DNA of 64,000 bases from positions 3,278,001 to 3,342,000 of the forward strand of contig ATWD01000001.1 of the NCBI GenBank assembly GCA_000421065.1. Reading direction: 5' to 3'. Shown one piece after another: positions 18,252 through 27,683 of this stretch. Both the position numbers and the translations under genes were made by a program. Below the pieces are notes generated by a model. That model searched no databases. It was given only the letters and a program-made list of their open reading frames with translations, and was not told where the DNA came from. Every line of letters begins with the position of its first letter. Positions within the stretch are counted from its first letter, which is position 1. The stretch is from Acidobacteriaceae bacterium TAA 166 (GTDB taxonomy: Bacteria; Acidobacteriota; Terriglobia; Terriglobales; Acidobacteriaceae).

Positions 18252-19043
18252 TTATTTTTCATTAAGAGGCTTAGCCTGCTTTTCGTGCACGGATGCCTTC
18301 ACCGAACCTGGGACAAGGTTCGCGACGGCACCCTCAAGCCTGGTCGTGGTGGAGTGTGAATAGACATGATCCTTGCCCGCAAAAAGCGCGTCGATACCGT
18401 CTTTTGCGACGTCGTCGGGATGACTCTGCTTCTTCCCCTCGCTGCCAACCTTGGTGTCATCCATGCTGGCGCGATGAAAGAAATCGGTATCGGTGGGTCC
18501 AGGTTGAAGAGCGGTTACCGTGATTCCGGTATCTCGAAGTTCATAGCGAATGCTGTGTGCAAAGGAAAGAACGAACGCCTTTGTCGCGGCATACACGGCC
18601 TCTCGCGGTGCGACCATCTCTCCGGCGATCGAGGAGGTGAAGAGAATTTTTCCGGCATTGAGGTCGCGCATCTGGCGCACGATATATTTTGCGAGCTGGA
18701 CCGTACCGACGCAATTCAGTTCGACCATCTTCAACTCCTCATCGAGATCGGTCTCCCAGAACTGTCCACCCACACCGATTCCGGCGTTAATACAGGCGAT
18801 ATCCACCGGACGGCCAAGATCAGTTACCTTCTTCCAGAGCGTCTCAACTCCATCTTGAGTCGAGAGATCTGCAATGACGTCAATTACATCGGCGCCGGTG
18901 GAACGAATGGATTCAGTCGCTTCAGCAAGCCTTTCGCCGGAGGAGCAGACGACAAGATCGTATCCACGAGATGCAAGTTCTTTTGCAAAAGAAAGACCGA
19001 TGCCGCTTGAAGCACCGGTAACGACAGCCAGCATGTCGGCCAT
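18252..19043 (-). CDS. SDR family NAD(P)-dependent oxidoreductase
   Basis: A 263-residue short-chain dehydrogenase of the DltE/YqjQ-like type. The cofactor motif is VVTGASSGIGLSFAKEL, the NAG motif is read as INAGIG, Ser is in FTSSIAGE and the Tyr-Lys pair in VYAATKAF. The C-terminal 60 residues (VGSEGKKQSHPDDVAKDGIDA) are the usual substrate-loop tail. ATG 19043 has GGAG upstream. It is 39 bp before the SRPBCC gene and 102 bp after the MFS exporter gene. Confidence 0.9.
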   Translation of the reverse strand: MADMLAVVTGASSGIGLSFAKELASRGYDLVVCSSGERLAEATESIRSTGADVIDVIADLSTQDGVETLWKKVTDLGRPVDIACINAGIGVGGQFWETDLDEELKMVELNCVGTVQLAKYIVRQMRDLNAGKILFTSSIAGEMVAPREAVYAATKAFVLSFAHSIRYELRDTGITVTALQPGPTDTDFFHRASMDDTKVGSEGKKQSHPDDVAKDGIDALFAGKDHVYSHSTTTRLEGAVANLVPGSVKASVHEKQAKPLNEK

Positions 19044-19145
19044 AAGTCACTCCGGAAATAATTTGCGAGCGATCGTGCTGGGCAGTAGGATGCAGGTTCT
19101 TGGTATGGCGTCATCCAGGCAGAAACTTACCTCTGTGCCCACCTT

Positions 19146-20660
19146 TTACTGGATGGAGCTATCCGCAGGCGCGCCAGATTCAATGAGCAGCCACGCGACG
19201 AGAGCACTCAAAGCCGCGAGGCCTGCCGCTATCCAGATCACGACGCGGTAGCCGCTCAGGAAGGACTCGGCGATCGCACGCTGAAGGATGGGATCGGGGT
19301 TGTGAGCGGCTGCAAGCTGAGGCCGGGCGGCATCCACCTGAGCACGAACGTTGGGGATCAATGCTAGTTGGTCGAGGAATTGATCCAGCGAATGGTTGAA
19401 GACCATGACCAGAACCGCACCGAAGACAGCGACCGCAAGCAGGGCGGCCAGGCGGGAGACGGCGTTATTGATGCCTGAGGCAAGTCCTGACTCTGAATCG
19501 GGTACAGCGTTCATCACGGTTGTCGTCAAAGGAGCGACACTGATCGTCATGCCCAATCCCATCACCATTACGGCAGGGAAGAATGTGGTCCAGTAGCTCC
19601 CCCTCTGCGTTACAAGAGCGAAGAGGGCAAGGCCACAGGCTGCGACAAGCGGTCCAATGGTGAGCGGGAGCCGTGATCCGTAACGCGCAACCAGGCCGCC
19701 CGCCCAGCGTGATAGTCCGAACATGATGGCTATAAAGGGGAGAAACGCCGCCCCTGCCTGAGTCGCTGTGTAGTGTTGGATCTGGATCAGGTCCATGGGA
19801 AAGAAGAACATCAATCCACCCAGCGACGCATACAGAAATAGTGTTAGCAGATTCGCACCGGCAAAGTTTCGCGAGCGGAACAGCTTGAGCGACACCATGG
19901 GCGCACGAGACCGATGCTCCACGGCGATGAATCCCGCCAAGGCAACTGCGCCCACAGTTGCTGCAGCCATGACGAGATAGCCACGATGGCGAGTGCGAGC
20001 CGGCCACTCAATGAGGGCGTACGTAATGCCGCCAAGTCCCAGCGTTATCAGGAGAGCGCCAGGCCAATCGAGATGATGGGAGGCTTTCTGGTTACGACTC
20101 TCCGGAACCTTGGTAGAGAGAAGGAGGACCGCTAAGGCAAGAGGGAGATTTAGGAAGAAGACCCAGCGCCATGTGGAGTATTCAATCAGCCAGCCGCCGA
20201 TGACGGGGCCGATAGCGGCAGTGATCGCGGAAGACCCGGACCACGTGCCGATGGCCTGTCCTCTCGTCTTTTCCGGGAAGGAGGCGGTGATCAGTGCGAG
20301 GCTTCCAGGAAGCAGCAAAGCCGCTCCCAAGCCCTGGATCGAGCGGGCCCAGATCAACATGTCGATATTTCGAGCCAGACCGCACCACGCGGAGGCGACT
20401 GCAAACACGACAACGCCAAAAACGTACACCTTACGACGGCCGAAGATATCTCCAAGAGAGCCGCCCACCAGGAGCAACGCCGCCAACATCAAAGCATACG
20501 ATTCCACGATCCACTGCACGTCCGTAATGGAGGCGTGGAAGGCGTTCTGCAGCGCGGGAAGAGCGACATTGACGACAGTTCCGTCGAGGAACGCCATGCT
20601 TGATCCAAGGATGGTGGCGGCGAGCACGATACGTCCGCTTGCTTGAGTTTGAGTTGTCAT
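19146..20660 (-). CDS. MFS multidrug exporter, DHA2 (14-helix) family
   Basis: A 504-residue drug:proton antiporter of the EmrB/QacA type in the inner membrane. Fourteen hydrophobic helices can be traced. The first helix contains MAFLDGTVVNVALPAL (motif D1), and the loop 2-3 motif A reads GGSLGDIFGRRKVYVFG. The C-terminal helix is VVIWIAAGLAALSALVAWLLI. It is the first gene of the minus-strand run with two SDRs, SRPBCC and ADH, so export of a toxic organic compound alongside its redox detoxification is plausible. No TetR-type repressor adjoins it, unlike many exporter loci. Confidence 0.92.
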   Translation of the reverse strand: MTTQTQASGRIVLAATILGSSMAFLDGTVVNVALPALQNAFHASITDVQWIVESYALMLAALLLVGGSLGDIFGRRKVYVFGVVVFAVASAWCGLARNIDMLIWARSIQGLGAALLLPGSLALITASFPEKTRGQAIGTWSGSSAITAAIGPVIGGWLIEYSTWRWVFFLNLPLALAVLLLSTKVPESRNQKASHHLDWPGALLITLGLGGITYALIEWPARTRHRGYLVMAAATVGAVALAGFIAVEHRSRAPMVSLKLFRSRNFAGANLLTLFLYASLGGLMFFFPMDLIQIQHYTATQAGAAFLPFIAIMFGLSRWAGGLVARYGSRLPLTIGPLVAACGLALFALVTQRGSYWTTFFPAVMVMGLGMTISVAPLTTTVMNAVPDSESGLASGINNAVSRLAALLAVAVFGAVLVMVFNHSLDQFLDQLALIPNVRAQVDAARPQLAAAHNPDPILQRAIAESFLSGYRVVIWIAAGLAALSALVAWLLIESGAPADSSIQ

Positions 20661-21010
20661 TTCGCATGTGGGGGATCTAGACGAACCCTCCTCAATTGGG
20701 AAATATCCATTTCGCTTGAAATCGCCGTCACGGAAAAGTCGCCGAGAACATTTCTAAATGGGTCACGGGGCATTCTCTGATACCCGTGAATGATAGTCCT
20801 GACCGGAGTGTGTTCGTAGGATCTCTGCGATTTTGGGGAAAGACGATGGCCTGCCGGCCATCCTCCTTCCTCAATTTGAGGCTAGAAATATGTTGATACA
20901 GGCTAGGAGATAAGTCCCAGGTACAGCAATGCTGAAGACCTGTGCTATAACCACTCGAAACAATCCGATGAGCTATCCGGCCGCAGAACGTCGGTTGTGT
21001 TGTAACTTGT
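20661..21010. other. Intergenic stretch upstream of the MFS exporter
   Basis: About 350 bp with no coding signal. It must contain the MFS operon promoter. A short motif at about 20842-20861 (CGATGGCCTGCCGGCCATCC) resembles one end of the palindromic repeat but is too short to call. Confidence 0.4.
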
Positions 21011-21019
21011 ATGGTTACA

Positions 21020-21640
21020 TAATTTCAGTGAACTAACTAACGGCTGGATGGCAAAGTGCGCGAGATAGTATCCCAAAACTCGAATCTGGGCCGCACCTGG
21101 AAAGGTAAGAGCCCAGGCAACGACGATTCATTCTCCCCATATCCATCGCACAGCGTGCCAGCCACGAGTGGTTCCCACACTTGAGACTGCACCCCTGATT
21201 GCATGCGTGGTCGAGATTGGAACATCGGACAAAGTAGCCAGGCCGATCATGGTGGCATCGGCCATTCCGCTGAGAATCCACCCAAGGGACGGAGGTAAGG
21301 AGTGATCCGCGAGCCGACTGTCTGTACGATGCGCCATCCTCCGGACATTGTGCCTATGGCCATGGCGGAATGACAACTGAGGATGATCCACCAGGCGATC
21401 TCGTGTTTGCCTCCGAGACTGTGAAACCCTGAGGGCTCGCCTTGGCCCATTGTTCGCGTCCAGCGGTCGCGAGAAGTGCAGTGATGATTCCCATCGTCTT
21501 CTGTGCGTCGTTGGTTCCATGTCCCAGGCCGTAGAACTCAGCCGAGACAAGCTGCAGATGACGAAAGCGTCGATTCGCCTTACACCATTCTGTATTGTGC
21601 GTCATCCAACTGACGACGGTCATGGTCGTCTAGCCCAGGA
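21020..21640 (-). pseudogene. pitA: Decayed low-affinity phosphate permease (PiT), C-terminal part
   Basis: PiT permeases co-transport phosphate with protons or cations. The minus strand shows PiT pieces in successive different frames: LVSAEFYGLGHGTNDAQKTM near 21550, then HSAMAIGTMSGGWRIVQTVG near 21350, then LSDVPISTTHAIRGAVSSVG near 21200, and finally VVAWALTFPGAAQ to about 21020. At least three frameshifts separate them. The N-terminal half is missing. All the conserved helices present lie in the C-terminal half of the family. This is a broken relic, not a functional gene. Confidence 0.85.
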
Positions 21641-21935
21641 TTATCCCGATAATAGGCATTCACTCCGTCAAGGATAAGGATATGGAGAGGTTGGAGCGAA
21701 GGAACCCATGAACCTTGTGTAAATCAATCCTTTAAGAACGCTGTCAGCATCAAACTCATTTGAATGAGGAGGAGATAAGGGTTTCCCCTCGCCCTGGTGA
21801 CTCGTATTATCCAATGACGACGCACGATTCTTATCCAGGAGCCATAAGGCAGCTGGATGTCAATGAGCAACTGCCGTCTTAGCCCAATTCGACACTCAAA
21901 GGAATGGAATGAACTCCAAAGGATGGACCTACACC

Positions 21936-22637
21936 ATGAACAAATATCTGGTCGCAGCCGTTCTCTTTCTTACAACGTCTGCGGTCGTCTCCGCGCAGGA
22001 AGACAGCGTAGGCAAACTCGATCACCGCATCGACTCTGCCCATGAGGTCCTTCACTCCTTAATGGACACGCCAGACAAAGGCATCCCTTTGGATATTGCC
22101 GCCAAAGCGCAGTGCGTCGCCGTCGTGCCGAGTTTTAAGAAGGGCGCTTTCATCTTAGGTGCCGAGTACGGACAGGGCGTCGCTACCTGCCGTACAGCGC
22201 ATGGTTGGAGTGCGCCGGTCTTCATTCAGATGGAAGGTGCTAGCTTCGGCTTCCAGATTGGCGGTCAGTCTACCGACCTCGTTCTGGTAGGAATATCCCA
22301 CCGCAGCCTTGACGATCTGCTTAAGGACAAGGTTAAGTTGGGTGGCGATGCAGCCGTAGCGGCGGGTCCAGTAGGCCGCAACTCCCAAGCTGCCACCACC
22401 GAGCTTGCCAACGCCGAGTTTCTCACCTATTCGCGCAGTAAGGGGCTTTTCGCTGGAATCGATCTGAATGGGGACGTTGTCCACCAGAACACTGCGGATA
22501 CCAACTCTTTCTACGGCAAAGATATTCCCTATAAGGTGATTCTGAGCGGCCGGGTTCCTACGCCGTCCAGCGCTACTCACTTTGTCCGAACCGTCAATGA
22601 ACTCTTCAAGCGTGGAAGAACTCAGGAATCCAAATAG
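21936..22637 (+). CDS. Exported SYLF (Ysc84-like) lipid-binding domain protein
   Basis: A 233-residue secreted protein. A signal peptide (YLVAAVLFLTTSAVVSAQ) is followed by the SYLF domain over nearly the whole length: CVAVVPSFKKGAFILGAEYGQG, ATCRTAHGWSAPVF, then SFGFQIGGQSTDLVLVG and a final FLTYSRSKGLFAGIDLNG. SYLF domains bind phosphoinositides in eukaryotes; in bacteria they are exported proteins of unknown role. The ATG at 21936 follows GGATGG and gives an intact signal peptide; the ATG at 21909 would add nine polar residues. It stands alone between the pitA relic and glpD. Confidence 0.9.
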   Translation: MNKYLVAAVLFLTTSAVVSAQEDSVGKLDHRIDSAHEVLHSLMDTPDKGIPLDIAAKAQCVAVVPSFKKGAFILGAEYGQGVATCRTAHGWSAPVFIQMEGASFGFQIGGQSTDLVLVGISHRSLDDLLKDKVKLGGDAAVAAGPVGRNSQAATTELANAEFLTYSRSKGLFAGIDLNGDVVHQNTADTNSFYGKDIPYKVILSGRVPTPSSATHFVRTVNELFKRGRTQESK

Positions 22638-22847
22638 TCCTTCTCCAAAAGAAAGGGTGGGCTCTCCTGGTTAGGAGGAGGGCCTGCACCCTCAGATGGT
22701 CCTCGCACATCCGAATGTTGATCTAGACGGGGCTGCCGAATAAGATCGAGACTTCCTTCCTGTTGACCGGGTTTCCTGAAATTTCATTGCCGATTGCCTG
22801 ACCACGCAGATACCTCTATGCAGGCGAAAGCATCAGCCGGTATTCCA

Positions 22848-24467
22848 TCAGTGGACGAGAGAGGCTTTTGAAGAGGCCACTTTCTCCAAACGATATTGTG
22901 AGGTAAGCTCGAGAAACGATTGCATCTGAGTATCGATCCACTGTTCGTTCTTACCAAGCTCATGCGCCAATAACTTTGCTGCAGCGGATGCCATGCGGGT
23001 TGCGGCACGGGAGTTTAGAAGAAGCGCGCGTGTGCGCCTCGACAGAACATCGTCGAGTGTCCGCGCCATCTCCTCCCTTGCCGCCCATACGACTTCGGCT
23101 CCTATATAAGGCAGCTCCGGATCGAGCTGCCGGGCCAGCTCCGGATTGTTTGCCGCAAGCTCACGGATGTGTGCCGCATCCGATCCATAGACAGCCAAAG
23201 GATCGGCAGCCTGTTGTCCGGCTGGTGGTTGCTCGTAACCCTCGTAACCGTGGATGCGGAGGCTGCGTGTGACACATGGCATCTCCTCCAGCTCTCCGAG
23301 GGTGATGGCATGATTCACCGTATCCTCCGCCATGTGGCGATAGGTTGTCCACTTGCCTCCAACAATCGTAAGAAGGCCAGCACTATCTATATGGATGGTG
23401 TGATCGCGCGAGAGCGCAGAGGTCTTTCCCTGGTCGGAGCCGGACGCCTTCACCAAGGGTCGTATGCCGACATATACGCTCAAAACGTCCTCCCGCTTTG
23501 GAGGCCTCGCGAGGTATTGGCTGGCGGTATCCAGAATGAATTGGATCTCCTCTTCGAAGGGGAGGGGCTCGTACGATGGCTCGTCGATGGGGGTGTCTGT
23601 CGTGCCGACCAAGGTGTGCTGATGCCAGGGAATCGCGAACAGGACGCGGCCATCGCTTGTATGCGGCACCATGATGGCTGTATCCCCGCGAAGAAACGAT
23701 TGCTCGAAGACCAGATGAATGCCCTGGCTCGGCGCGATCATCGGTGCTGCCTCTGGCTCCGCAAGGCGCCGGATGGTATCGGTGAAGATGCCCGTCGCAT
23801 TGACGACCACCTTAGCGGAGATTGTATGTCGTTCTCCGGCTTCGCGGTCGACGATCACAACTCCGTCGATAAACCCGTCCGCATTCTTGGTGAGCTCGAT
23901 GACATCGGCGTAGTTCAGCACGACCGCATCGTGTTCCGCAGCCGTTGCCATGAGCGCGATCAGAAGGCGCGCATCATCGAACTGTCCGTCATGATAGATA
24001 ACGCCACCGCGGAGGCCATCCTGCCGAATCGTTGGCAGACGTTCGAGAGTTTCTTGGTGCGAAAGAATCCTTGACCTGCCAAACCCATACTTGCCTGCGA
24101 GCAGATCGTAGATCTTCATCCCGATGCCGTAAAACGGAGCTTCCCACCAAGAGTAGTTCGGTACAACGAAGGGGAGATCATGGACCAGGTGGGGGGCATT
24201 CTCGAGAAGGATCCCGCGTTCCTTTAACGCCTCCATGACGAGCGAGACGTTCCCTTGCTCCAGATACCGAACGCCTCCATGCACCAGCTTCGTGCTGCGG
24301 CTCGAGGTCCCCTTGCCAAAATCCTCACGCTCCAGCAGCAGCACGGAATATCCACGGCTCGCGGCATCCACGGCGACTCCGGCTCCCGTCGCACCTCCAC
24401 CGATGATGACCATATCCCATGGCTCTTTGCGCTCGCGAATGCGCGCAAGCATCTCGTCGCGTTTCAT
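22848..24467 (-). CDS. glpD: Aerobic glycerol-3-phosphate dehydrogenase
   Basis: A 539-residue FAD enzyme that oxidises sn-glycerol-3-phosphate to dihydroxyacetone phosphate at the inner membrane, passing electrons to quinone. The FAD fold is VIIGGGATGAGVAVDAASRG, followed by the DAO-family GTSSRSTKLVHGGVRYL. The C-terminal GlpD domain has IVGGKWTTYRHMAED. The start codon ATG 24467 overlaps the glpK stop (ATGA), with AAGGAG upstream. Length matches the E. coli/Bacillus enzymes. Together with glpK it converts glycerol to DHAP. Confidence 0.96.
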   Translation of the reverse strand: MKRDEMLARIRERKEPWDMVIIGGGATGAGVAVDAASRGYSVLLLEREDFGKGTSSRSTKLVHGGVRYLEQGNVSLVMEALKERGILLENAPHLVHDLPFVVPNYSWWEAPFYGIGMKIYDLLAGKYGFGRSRILSHQETLERLPTIRQDGLRGGVIYHDGQFDDARLLIALMATAAEHDAVVLNYADVIELTKNADGFIDGVVIVDREAGERHTISAKVVVNATGIFTDTIRRLAEPEAAPMIAPSQGIHLVFEQSFLRGDTAIMVPHTSDGRVLFAIPWHQHTLVGTTDTPIDEPSYEPLPFEEEIQFILDTASQYLARPPKREDVLSVYVGIRPLVKASGSDQGKTSALSRDHTIHIDSAGLLTIVGGKWTTYRHMAEDTVNHAITLGELEEMPCVTRSLRIHGYEGYEQPPAGQQAADPLAVYGSDAAHIRELAANNPELARQLDPELPYIGAEVVWAAREEMARTLDDVLSRRTRALLLNSRAATRMASAAAKLLAHELGKNEQWIDTQMQSFLELTSQYRLEKVASSKASLVH

Positions 24468-25960
24468 GCACTCTCCTTGTTCCAGCCCTTCGACCGTTCC
24501 ACCGCATCCCTCCACTTTGTTCGCATTCGATCCATCTCTTTCCGATCGGCCTTGGGCTCGAAGACCTTGCCCTCCTCTCTCGTCTTTGCGATCGCGTTGG
24601 TATCCGGCCAGAAGCCCATCGCGAGACCAGCCAGATAAGCCGCACCGAGAGCGGTCGTTTCGAGCACGGCAGGGCGGCGTACCGGGATTCCGAGGAGGTC
24701 GGCCTGAAACTGCATGAGGAGATCGTTCGCGGCAGCGCCACCATCGACGCGCAGCTCTTTGAACGGGTTTTTGGTGTCCTGGTCCATCGCCGACAGTACA
24801 TCCGCTACCTGGAAGGCGATGCTTTCAATCGCAGCCCGCGCGATGTGACCCATCTCCGTGCTGCGCTGGATACCGATAATAAGACCGCCCGCGTGCGGAT
24901 CCCAATGGGGAGCGCCCAGCCCTGTGAACGCCGGAACGAAAACCACTCCATTCGATCCGCTTACGGAACTGGCAACCCCTTCAATTTCAGGAGACTGCGC
25001 TACGAATTTCATCTTGTCGCGCAGCCATTGAACGACCGCTCCCCCGATAAAGATGCTGCCTTCGAGAGCATACTCCAGCTTTCTGGCGGTGCTGCAAACC
25101 AGGGTCGTCACCAGGCGCTCTTTCGAGAGCGTGAACTGTTCGCCGATGTTTTGCAGCAGAAAGCATCCAGTGCCGTAGGTATTCTTCGCGTCTCCAGGGT
25201 TGACACAGAGCTGACCGAAGAGCGCCGATTGCTGGTCTCCGGCGATGCCGGCGATCTCCACCTCTCCAAGACCAAGGGTGGTCGTGATGCGACCGACCTT
25301 TTCACTGGACCAGACCACCTCGGGCATCATGGAGTCGGGGATATTCAACAATTTCAAGAGGTCCGGATCCCATTTGTCCTCGACAATGTTATAGAGCAGA
25401 GTGCGCGAAGCGTTGGTTCGGTCGGTGACATGGCGCTTGCCGCTGGTCAGGTTCCAGATAAGCCAGCTATCCACGGTGCCAAATGCCAGCTTTCCTTGCT
25501 CCGCCCGCTGCCGGGCATTCTCCACGTTATCAAGGATCCATGCAATCTTCGTTCCAGAAAAGTAAGGATCGATGAGCAGCCCTGTCTTCTGCCGAATTGT
25601 ATCTTCAGCGCCATCGGCGGTCAGTTTCCGGCACAGAGCCGCGCCACGCCGGTCCTGCCAGACGATGGCATTGTAGACGGGTTTGCCGGTCTCGCGGTCC
25701 CACACAAGGGTCGTCTCCCGCTGGTTGGTGATCCCAAGGCCTACCAAGTCGCGCGGTCGGACGGTTGCTTTCCCTAAGACCTCGACGGCGGAGCTGAGTT
25801 GTGATGTCAGAATCGCGTAGGGATCGTGTTCTACCCATCCTGTTTGCGGATAGATCTGTTGGAATTCGTGTTGCGCGACCCCACTCATCTCCCCCGCTTC
25901 GTTAAAGAGAATTGCCCTTGAGCTGGTTGTGCCTTGGTCGAGAGAGAGGATATAGGCCAT
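24464..25960 (-). CDS. glpK: Glycerol kinase
   Basis: A 498-residue FGGY-family kinase that phosphorylates glycerol with ATP. It begins YILSLDQGTTSSRAILFN and has GITNQRETT, the FGGY signature GGAVVQWLRD and GGAAANDLLMQFQADLLG. Length and sequence are typical of GlpK. The stop codon overlaps the glpD start by four bases (ATGA), showing translational coupling. The 121 bp upstream separate it from the divergent porin gene, so one shared regulatory region may control uptake and catabolism. No GlpR-like repressor gene is in the window. Confidence 0.97.
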   Translation of the reverse strand: MAYILSLDQGTTSSRAILFNEAGEMSGVAQHEFQQIYPQTGWVEHDPYAILTSQLSSAVEVLGKATVRPRDLVGLGITNQRETTLVWDRETGKPVYNAIVWQDRRGAALCRKLTADGAEDTIRQKTGLLIDPYFSGTKIAWILDNVENARQRAEQGKLAFGTVDSWLIWNLTSGKRHVTDRTNASRTLLYNIVEDKWDPDLLKLLNIPDSMMPEVVWSSEKVGRITTTLGLGEVEIAGIAGDQQSALFGQLCVNPGDAKNTYGTGCFLLQNIGEQFTLSKERLVTTLVCSTARKLEYALEGSIFIGGAVVQWLRDKMKFVAQSPEIEGVASSVSGSNGVVFVPAFTGLGAPHWDPHAGGLIIGIQRSTEMGHIARAAIESIAFQVADVLSAMDQDTKNPFKELRVDGGAAANDLLMQFQADLLGIPVRRPAVLETTALGAAYLAGLAMGFWPDTNAIAKTREEGKVFEPKADRKEMDRMRTKWRDAVERSKGWNKESA

Positions 25961-26081
25961 ACCCCTAAGATGCTGAATCGATCTGGAAAGGAATGTTTAA
26001 TCTCCAAGAGATTTGATCGAGGCGTGATTTTTGTGGCCTCCTGCAAAGTTGAAATCGCATCTGTTAAGAAGCTAGTAGAAA

Positions 26082-27635
26082 GTGAATCGGTGCCTGCGAG
26101 CCGGCGCCCCATCGGGGTTCATCGTGTCATATCCCGGACGATATCCAAAGCGCCTCTTTCTTGGTGCTGGCTGGTTAGGTTTGTTCTTTTCTCTTTCCGG
26201 CCATGCGCAGATTCACACCCAATCGGATTTCCCGCCACAGACGGTTGTTCTGACGCTGCCGGATGCACCGGTTCCCCAGACAGAGGCACGGTCCGAGATG
26301 AGGTATGAAGCCAGTCCTCCACACGATTCCTACGGGCAATCGTCTCCGCAGCAAAACGGCCCGGAGCTGCAGCCGGACGTGCATGCGAAGGAGGCAGCGA
26401 ACCCTGTCGATCTGTGGCATCGTAAATATCTGTTGGGAGAATGGAACGGCAAACGCACCCAACTCGAACGGAAAGGTGTAAGTTTCGATTTCTATTACAC
26501 CGACGATGCGCTCGGCAATCCTTATGGGGGCCGCGCGGATTTCGGCATATGGGGCCGTGTTCGCGGAACGATGGACGTCGATTTCAGCAAGTTTACGAGC
26601 TGGAAGGGACTTACCTTCCACATGACAGGGCTTTGGCAGTACGGCGTAGACCTGAGCAAGCAGTACACCTTCACCGCAGTTGATTCTTCCAGCCTGCCCA
26701 GCGCACACACGATCCGTGGAGATTCCTACTTTTTCCAGCAATATCTTCTTCACCATAAACTGGCCCTGCGAGGCGGACAGATTGCCGGCTACGACAGCTA
26801 TGGAAATTCGGAGTACGGCGCATCGTTCATCAACCTCGCCCTTGGCTATGCGCACAGTAACTTGAATCCATCCGTCTATCTGGCGTTCAATCCGGCTGGC
26901 GTTCCTTCGTTCGATGTGAAGGTACTGCCAACAGATCACTTCTATGTGAAAGGGATGGTGCAGTCGGAGGAGCGCAATCCTTATCAAACCGATCCAAGCG
27001 GGTTCAACTTCCATCTCGGCGGACCGGTTGTTGCCACAGAGGCGGGATATATCCATGATCCTCCGAAGTCTCCCGATGCGACGGGCACCATGGGCAGCGA
27101 ACCCTTTATTACGGACTCTGAAACGGGCAACTATCCCGGGGTCTATAAGTTCGGCGCAGGCTATAATCCTCACAACTTTCAGGACCTGCTGACGGGCCGC
27201 TCCAGTCCGGGAAATTATCTGCTCTATGCGCAGATCAGCCAAGCCGTCTATCGCATGAGTAGGCAGGGATCGGACAGGAACCGGGGACTCGATTTGACAT
27301 ATTCTCAGGACTATTCGCCCGGAGACGTGACGCAGTACAACCAGCAGATCATGACCGGCGCGCGATGGCTGGGGGTCTTTCCTGGACATTGGAGCAAGGA
27401 CTCGCTCGCTCTGGGCTATGTTCACACCTCGGTGGGAAGCCACTATCGCGAGGCTCAGCTCCTGGCCGGTAAACCGAAGCTGACCTCGGAGAGTTTGATC
27501 GAGGTCAACTATCTGGCTAATCTCACGCCATGGCTGATTGTGCAGCCCGTCTTTCAATGGTACGTACAGCCAGGCGGTGACGCTCACCGGGGTACGGTGT
27601 TTGTCACCGGGTTTCGCACGAAGATTACGTTTTAG
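26082..27635 (+). CDS. OprB-type carbohydrate-selective porin
   Basis: About 517 residues. An N-terminal signal segment (KRLFLGAGWLGLFFSLSGHAQ) is followed by a variable 80-residue linker and an OprB-family barrel from about residue 110 (LLGEWNGKRTQLERKGVSFD). The internal motifs GLWQYG, FFQQYLLHHKLALRGGQIAG and NLTPWLIVQPVFQWYVQPGG and the terminal Phe (GFRTKITF) are those of OprB porins, which let sugars and polyols diffuse across the outer membrane. A GTG at 26082 is the first start in frame; the exact start is uncertain. It is 48 bp before glpF and divergent from glpK, which suggests a glycerol-entry role. Confidence 0.85.
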   Translation: MNRCLRAGAPSGFIVSYPGRYPKRLFLGAGWLGLFFSLSGHAQIHTQSDFPPQTVVLTLPDAPVPQTEARSEMRYEASPPHDSYGQSSPQQNGPELQPDVHAKEAANPVDLWHRKYLLGEWNGKRTQLERKGVSFDFYYTDDALGNPYGGRADFGIWGRVRGTMDVDFSKFTSWKGLTFHMTGLWQYGVDLSKQYTFTAVDSSSLPSAHTIRGDSYFFQQYLLHHKLALRGGQIAGYDSYGNSEYGASFINLALGYAHSNLNPSVYLAFNPAGVPSFDVKVLPTDHFYVKGMVQSEERNPYQTDPSGFNFHLGGPVVATEAGYIHDPPKSPDATGTMGSEPFITDSETGNYPGVYKFGAGYNPHNFQDLLTGRSSPGNYLLYAQISQAVYRMSRQGSDRNRGLDLTYSQDYSPGDVTQYNQQIMTGARWLGVFPGHWSKDSLALGYVHTSVGSHYREAQLLAGKPKLTSESLIEVNYLANLTPWLIVQPVFQWYVQPGGDAHRGTVFVTGFRTKITF

Positions 27636-27683
27636 CGAAGCGTTGAGGCCGAACGCGCCTCAAAGGAAGTTGAGCAGAGAGCC

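Noticed and set aside
22655..22691. Hairpin after the SYLF gene
   Set aside because: Mismatched stem and no T-tract; not strong enough to call a terminator.
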